Shown here piece after piece: positions 60,262 through 64,000 of a stretch of 64,000 nucleotides of DNA; positions within the stretch are counted from its first letter, which is position 1, and each line of letters opens with the position of its first letter. Location: positions 744,001 through 808,000 of the forward strand of contig JANQRU010000004.1 of assembly GCA_028284415.1 (NCBI GenBank), in the 5' to 3' direction. A program made the translations under genes and the position numbers. Below the pieces are notes generated by a model. The model saw only the letters and a program-made list of their open reading frames with translations, had not been told where the DNA came from and made no database searches. This DNA is from Pyrinomonadaceae bacterium. Its GTDB lineage: Bacteria > Acidobacteriota > Blastocatellia > Pyrinomonadales > Pyrinomonadaceae.

Positions 60262-60449
60262 CAACTTCGTTTTGAACGACAACAGGATTTACCCGAAAGC
60301 ATCACAAAACTCAACGCAAACATAATTCCCAAAAATGGAACAATTTCTTTCCAAACAGTATTTGATGAAACTCCCACTCCAAGTAAAAATGTAACTAAAA
60401 AAGCAAAAGCGGATAAAATTCCGATTCCAATCGTTAAATGTCTTTTCAT
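60258..60449 (-). CDS. Small two-helix membrane protein with Cys-rich tail
   Basis: A 63-residue protein. Two hydrophobic segments (about residues 5-25 and 36-52), then a short tail SGKSCCRSKRSC with three Cys. The start has GGAGG-like sequence (TTGGAGGCAA) upstream, which supports it as a real gene. Its 3' end overlaps that of fabF by 4 bases on the opposite strand. The tail could bind metal or be acylated; the function is unknown. Confidence 0.62.
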   Translation of the reverse strand: MKRHLTIGIGILSAFAFLVTFLLGVGVSSNTVWKEIVPFLGIMFALSFVMLSGKSCCRSKRSC

Positions 60450-60521
60450 TTTATAATTGCCTCCAATTATATTTACGTAAACCTTATTTGAAAGGTTGCC
60501 TTTTATGAAAACCCACTATTT

Positions 60522-61640
60522 CTAAGGTTTAAGTAAATCCCAAAAGTATGGCAAAACTTCTGTTACCATTCTGCCGCGTTTGCCGGGAAGTCGGTTTCGG
60601 TGGTCACCATTGTATTCTTCAAAAATGTGTTCGATTCCATTGTTTGTTAATTCAGAAGAAAATCTACGAGAGTTCGGAGGAATAAATTGGAACTCATCTT
60701 CGTATCCTGAATCGAAACGCAAACCTCTTAGTTTCATCAAATTCGCACGATATTTTTTGACCATTTTAATTGGTGAATGTTCTGCCCATTTGCTAAATGC
60801 AGGTTCGTTTGGGACGAGTTTTTCATTTTCCATTTTGAAGGGAAAATCTGCATAAAAAGGCGGTTTGTTTGGGTTCGGAGAAAATGCTTGAGCAACCGTT
60901 ACTGCTCCGGCAGGATAAAAATCCCCTTTTGCATATTCATCCAATAAGTCTTGGAAGCTTTTCGCCTTTAGAATTTTTTTGAAAGCAGGTGTTTCGATTG
61001 TTAAATCACCCGCCCAATCAATTATTGCAGGGTTTAGTCCAAAAACGACGCTAAAAACTTCAGGATGTTTCATTCCTAAAGTTATCGCACCATAACCACC
61101 CATCGAATGCCCCAGAATTCCGCGACTTTTTGCATCAGCAATTGTTCGATAACTTTTGTCTATGTGGTTTACAAGTTCTTTAACTGTCCAATCTTCCCAA
61201 TTTCCCGTAACGGCTGAATTTACATAAAAGCTTCCAAGCCAATTTGTTCTTTGATTTGGGAGAACAATTATCATCTCACCAAATTTTCCCGAAGCAAACC
61301 CTTCATCCATCATTTCTTGGATGGTTGAATAAGGAATTTTTCTATTGTCATTTGGCAATGACCAGGAATTAGTCCAAGACTTATGGCTATCGCCAATGCC
61401 GTGAAGCATGTAAATGACAGGATAGCGTCTGGTCGGCGAACTTTCGTAACTCGGTGGCAGATAAATACTTACTTCTCTTTTCGGATTTTCTTTTGTAACA
61501 GTATTTTCGAGTGATTTGCCGTGAACAATTATTTCGACGATTTTACCTTTTTGTGCAAAAACAAATAGTTGGAAAGTAAAAATCAGTAAAACAAATATGG
61601 TTACTTTCGGAAGTAGATATACAAATCTTGAATGCTTCAT
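60522..61640 (-). CDS. Secreted Esterase_D family hydrolase
   Basis: A 372-residue protein with a signal peptide (about residues 1-30, cut near FAQ). Pattern: REVSIYLPPSYESSPTRRYPVIYMLHGIG, in part, the nucleophile elbow LGHSMGGYGAITLGMKHP with Ser near 178, and the late His (YNGDHRNRLPG). This is the S-formylglutathione hydrolase/esterase D/mycolyltransferase type fold. Related in fold to the 57682 esterase but not its close copy. Substrate unknown. Confidence 0.88.
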   Translation of the reverse strand: MKHSRFVYLLPKVTIFVLLIFTFQLFVFAQKGKIVEIIVHGKSLENTVTKENPKREVSIYLPPSYESSPTRRYPVIYMLHGIGDSHKSWTNSWSLPNDNRKIPYSTIQEMMDEGFASGKFGEMIIVLPNQRTNWLGSFYVNSAVTGNWEDWTVKELVNHIDKSYRTIADAKSRGILGHSMGGYGAITLGMKHPEVFSVVFGLNPAIIDWAGDLTIETPAFKKILKAKSFQDLLDEYAKGDFYPAGAVTVAQAFSPNPNKPPFYADFPFKMENEKLVPNEPAFSKWAEHSPIKMVKKYRANLMKLRGLRFDSGYEDEFQFIPPNSRRFSSELTNNGIEHIFEEYNGDHRNRLPGKRGRMVTEVLPYFWDLLKP

Positions 61641-61775
61641 ACAAGCCTCTCTTTTGTTTTTATTTGATTGTTTTGGACTTAAATTACGTAACGAATTAAA
61701 AATCTTGAAAGTTGCAAGTAATTAGAGTACTTAAAGATTCTCGAATGATTTGATACTTGATTAATAAAAGTCAAT

Positions 61776-61804
61776 CTGACTTAGTTAAAATCATTCGCTA
61801 TAAT
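61776..61804 (+). promoter_or_regulatory. Sigma70-type promoter of the ChaN-like gene
   Basis: CTGACT (61776-61781), a 17-base spacer, then TATAAT (61799-61804). This is close to the vegetative consensus and lies 48 bp upstream of ATG 61852. It contrasts with the sigma54-type promoters elsewhere in the window. Confidence 0.6.
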
Positions 61805-61851
61805 AATTAGGAAAAGATAAACTCTAATTGATTAGTTGTGATTATAAACCT

Positions 61852-62733
61852 ATGAAAGCAAAATATTTGATATTTATTTTTTTATTAACAATGAACATTT
61901 CAGCTTTTGGAAAAGACTCCGCAAACACATACAGAATTTTTGATGCTGAAGGAAATTTGTCTGAACTTGAAAAGATTATCAAAGAAATTGAGAAAGTTGA
62001 TGTTGTTTTTCTCGGAGAAAATCATGATGATTCGGTTGCACACGCTCTTCAATTTGAAATTTTTAAGAGTGTTTTTGAAAAATATGGTGGCGAACGCAAG
62101 GTCGTACTTTCTTTAGAAATGTTTGACCGTGATGTTCAAACCATTGTGAATGAATATTTACAGGATAAAATCACCGAAAAGCATTTTCTGGAAAGCAGCC
62201 GTGCATGGGGAAATTATAAAACTGACTATCGCCCACTGGTGGAATTTGCCAAGCAAAATAAACTGAAAGTAATTGCCGCCAACGCTCCGCGAAGATATGT
62301 AAATATGGTTTCAAGACTCGGTCGAGATTCACTCAATGAACTTTCATCCGAAGCTAAAAAATGGCTTGCTCCTCTACCTTTTGCACCGCCATCCGAGGCT
62401 TACAAGAAAAAATTTAACACCTTGATGGGAGGACACGGAGGCGAAAACCTGCTCAATGCTCAGACGCTTTGGGATGCGACAATGGGTTATTCCATCGCAG
62501 AAAATCTCGAAAAGGATAAAAAGAAATTGATTGTTCATCTTAACGGCAGTTTCCACACGGAAAAAAGACTTGGAACAGTCGAGCATCTTCTCAAGTATCA
62601 ACCTGAAGCAAAAGCTTTGGTTGTTACGATGAGGTATGAAGAGAATTTCAAAGATTTTGATAAAACAAAACACTTAAATTTGGGAGATTTTATAATCCTT
62701 ACCGACGCAAAACAACCGCGTAGCAAAAGATAA
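61852..62733 (+). CDS. ChaN family haem-binding-like exported protein
   Basis: A 293-residue protein from ATG 61852; the frame from 61828 adds only eight residues before a clear signal peptide (MKAKYLIFIFLLTMNISAFG). The ChaN signature DVVFLGENHDDSVAHALQ, SLEMFDRDVQTIV and YRPLVEFAKQNKLKVIAANAPR define the family. ChaN of Campylobacter binds paired haems in the outer-membrane iron system; no lipobox is seen here. Transcribed alone from a sigma70-type promoter and ended by the terminator at 62756. Confidence 0.9.
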   Translation: MKAKYLIFIFLLTMNISAFGKDSANTYRIFDAEGNLSELEKIIKEIEKVDVVFLGENHDDSVAHALQFEIFKSVFEKYGGERKVVLSLEMFDRDVQTIVNEYLQDKITEKHFLESSRAWGNYKTDYRPLVEFAKQNKLKVIAANAPRRYVNMVSRLGRDSLNELSSEAKKWLAPLPFAPPSEAYKKKFNTLMGGHGGENLLNAQTLWDATMGYSIAENLEKDKKKLIVHLNGSFHTEKRLGTVEHLLKYQPEAKALVVTMRYEENFKDFDKTKHLNLGDFIILTDAKQPRSKR

Positions 62734-62755
62734 ATTATTTGAAAAGCTTTGAGTT

Positions 62756-62793
62756 AAAAACCTCTCTTCTTTTTTTAAGAAAGAGAGGTTTTT
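62756..62793. terminator. Bidirectional intrinsic terminator
   Basis: AAAAACCTCTCTT (62756-62768) pairs exactly with AAGAGAGGTTTTT (62781-62793). It lies between the convergent ChaN-like and App1-like genes. Confidence 0.9.
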
Positions 62794-62814
62794 ACAATGA
62801 AAATCTTTAGCGTT

Positions 62815-63975
62815 TCAATTGTTTACAAGATGCTCTTCTGTAAGGTCTTCAGCTTTAGGAGATTGTTCATCGAGTCTTTTATTTTCAGTGATTTCAGCAA
62901 GTGATTCTGAAGCGATCAAATTCTCCGAAGCGGCATGAACAGCAGCAAATTCGCTGTTGGGAGCAAAAACTAGTTGGCTACCTGAACTTTGCACTTCTTT
63001 TATCAATTCTTCAACATCATATTTTTCTTCAAATTCTTCATTAACCTTGCGAATGTAAATTGCCCGAATTCGCTCAGGGTATTCTTTAACAATCTGTTTG
63101 TAAATTTCCGGGTCTTGTTCGCTGTTGTCACCGATCAAGACAAACTGCATTTCATCGTAGGTTTCAAGAACATTTCTGATATTGGTTAATTTGTGGGTTT
63201 TGTGATCGCCAGCTGTAAAAGGTGTGTGCGTGCCGAAATCTTTTAAGAAAATCGGACCGCGTGGAATTTCCTGCAATTTTAAGAATTTTACGAGTACGGA
63301 ATAAAGGTTATAAGGGCTTGAAGAAACGTAAAAAATTGGATTATTTTCATTGCCCAAAACGCCTTTTTGCAATGCTTGATAAAATGCCGCGACGCCTTCA
63401 AAAGGAACTCGCGTGTGTGCATTTGAAAGTATCGTCGTTAAAATCATTTTGAACTTGTTGCTGACATTTGTTTTTAAGATCGTGTCGTCAATGTCACTAA
63501 TAACGCCGAATTTTGCAGAAGGAGGCGGAATTAAAACTTCGCCCGTAGCGGTTGTTTTTTCGCCGTTTTCTACGATGGGTTCGAGCAGTTCAAGTCCAAC
63601 ATTGTGCCAAAGTTTTGAATTGATCTCTTTTTGTGGGTTTAACTCAACATTAAAATACCCTTCTCTATCGGTAGTTGTTTCTTTTATTGCGTTCTGAAAC
63701 TTTGCTCTCACACGGGCGTTAGGCACTTCGTCAGTTTCAAAATGGCGATACATATTTTTTAAGTTTCGCCAACGGCTATCTGTTTCTTTTGATTCGCGTA
63801 TTTCCTTGTCTTCCATCACGCGACCTTTTAAAAAAAATTTTTCTGTGTTGCCGAAGCCTATGTACGGTGTGATAAGCAAGTCTTCATCAAAATCTCTGAG
63901 GCGATAACGCACTTCGTCTGACCAATCTTCGACTCGCTCAAAGATTCTCTGTAATTTGGACTTTGTTTTGCTCAT
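62815..63975 (-). CDS. App1-type phosphatase domain protein (DUF2183)
   Basis: A 386-residue cytosolic protein. The centre holds a HAD-type DxDxT motif, VISDIDDTILKTNV near residue 160, and the later motifs FVLIGDNSEQDPEIYKQI of the Pah/APP1 family. Yeast App1 is a phosphatidate phosphatase; bacterial members are mostly untested. The N-terminal 150 residues include a beta-rich part (TDREGYFNVELNP). The last 60 residues are acidic and look disordered. It ends at the convergent terminator. Confidence 0.88.
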   Translation of the reverse strand: MSKTKSKLQRIFERVEDWSDEVRYRLRDFDEDLLITPYIGFGNTEKFFLKGRVMEDKEIRESKETDSRWRNLKNMYRHFETDEVPNARVRAKFQNAIKETTTDREGYFNVELNPQKEINSKLWHNVGLELLEPIVENGEKTTATGEVLIPPPSAKFGVISDIDDTILKTNVSNKFKMILTTILSNAHTRVPFEGVAAFYQALQKGVLGNENNPIFYVSSSPYNLYSVLVKFLKLQEIPRGPIFLKDFGTHTPFTAGDHKTHKLTNIRNVLETYDEMQFVLIGDNSEQDPEIYKQIVKEYPERIRAIYIRKVNEEFEEKYDVEELIKEVQSSGSQLVFAPNSEFAAVHAASENLIASESLAEITENKRLDEQSPKAEDLTEEHLVNN

Positions 63976-64000
63976 AAATTTCGTGAGTATTAGAGGTCAT

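Overview
The window is a low-GC (high-30s percent by eye, not computed) bacterial chromosome segment with about 54 genes, one tRNA and unusually rich intergenic regulatory DNA. Envelope genes such as LptD-independent clues are not diagnostic, but a VWFA-related protein of the type common in Acidobacteriota, a DUF3160 protein, RHS proteins, DsbA/DsbB, CapA and lipoproteins point to a Gram-negative, probably an Acidobacteriota member (Blastocatellia-like). This placement is an inference.

Layout. 0-5.5 kb: small stress-type operons (His-tailed membrane protein; VWA protein and TrxC-like thioredoxin; CBS protein, phosphoribosyltransferase and zinc-ribbon protein; a membrane protein with an in-frame amber codon; an SH3b lipoprotein). 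5.8-18.3 kb: a 2422-residue secreted TPR protein with a second SH3b lipoprotein, then an L,D-transpeptidase/CapA/DUF3160 operon. 18.4-24.1 kb: two MacB-type permeases, MscS channel and a GerW/SRPBCC operon. 24.2-27.1 kb: a MITE-like element, nhaA, terC and a small basic protein behind a yybP-ykoY (Mn2+) riboswitch. 27.2-36.7 kb: Usp, NDH-2-like oxidoreductase, Hsp20, PPOX-fold protein, a hybrid histidine kinase with an NtrC-type sigma54 activator, and a tandem Usp. 36.7-45.2 kb: an RHS locus with a JAMM-type C-terminal domain, a lipoprotein candidate immunity gene, a displaced RHS fragment and a serine-recombinase remnant. 45.6-49.6 kb: MATE and SLC13 transporters. 49.9-55.0 kb: a group 3b-type [NiFe]-hydrogenase operon with its protease. 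55-64 kb: 2OG dioxygenase, tRNA-Thr(CGU), DsbB/DsbA, two esterases, FabF, ChaN and an App1-like phosphatase.

Main observation. Thirteen intergenic sites match the sigma54 -24/-12 signature GG-N10-GC, most as (T)GGCAC-N5-TTGC(T). Eleven of the associated intergenic regions also carry a dyad TGYG-N8-CRCA, usually around an A/T-rich core, roughly 60-190 bp upstream. That is what an enhancer for an NtrC-type activator should look like, and such an activator with its cytosolic PAS hybrid kinase sits in the middle of the window, itself behind a GG-N10-GC site. The genes concerned (Usp, Hsp20, CBS protein, phosphoribosyltransferase, PPOX-fold protein, NDH-2-like enzyme, 3b hydrogenase) strongly resemble the content of the mycobacterial DosR dormancy/hypoxia regulon, but with sigma54 control. 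I infer a clustered sigma54 low-energy or hypoxia regulon that adds envelope genes (L,D-transpeptidase, CapA, SH3b lipoproteins, a giant TPR protein) to that core.
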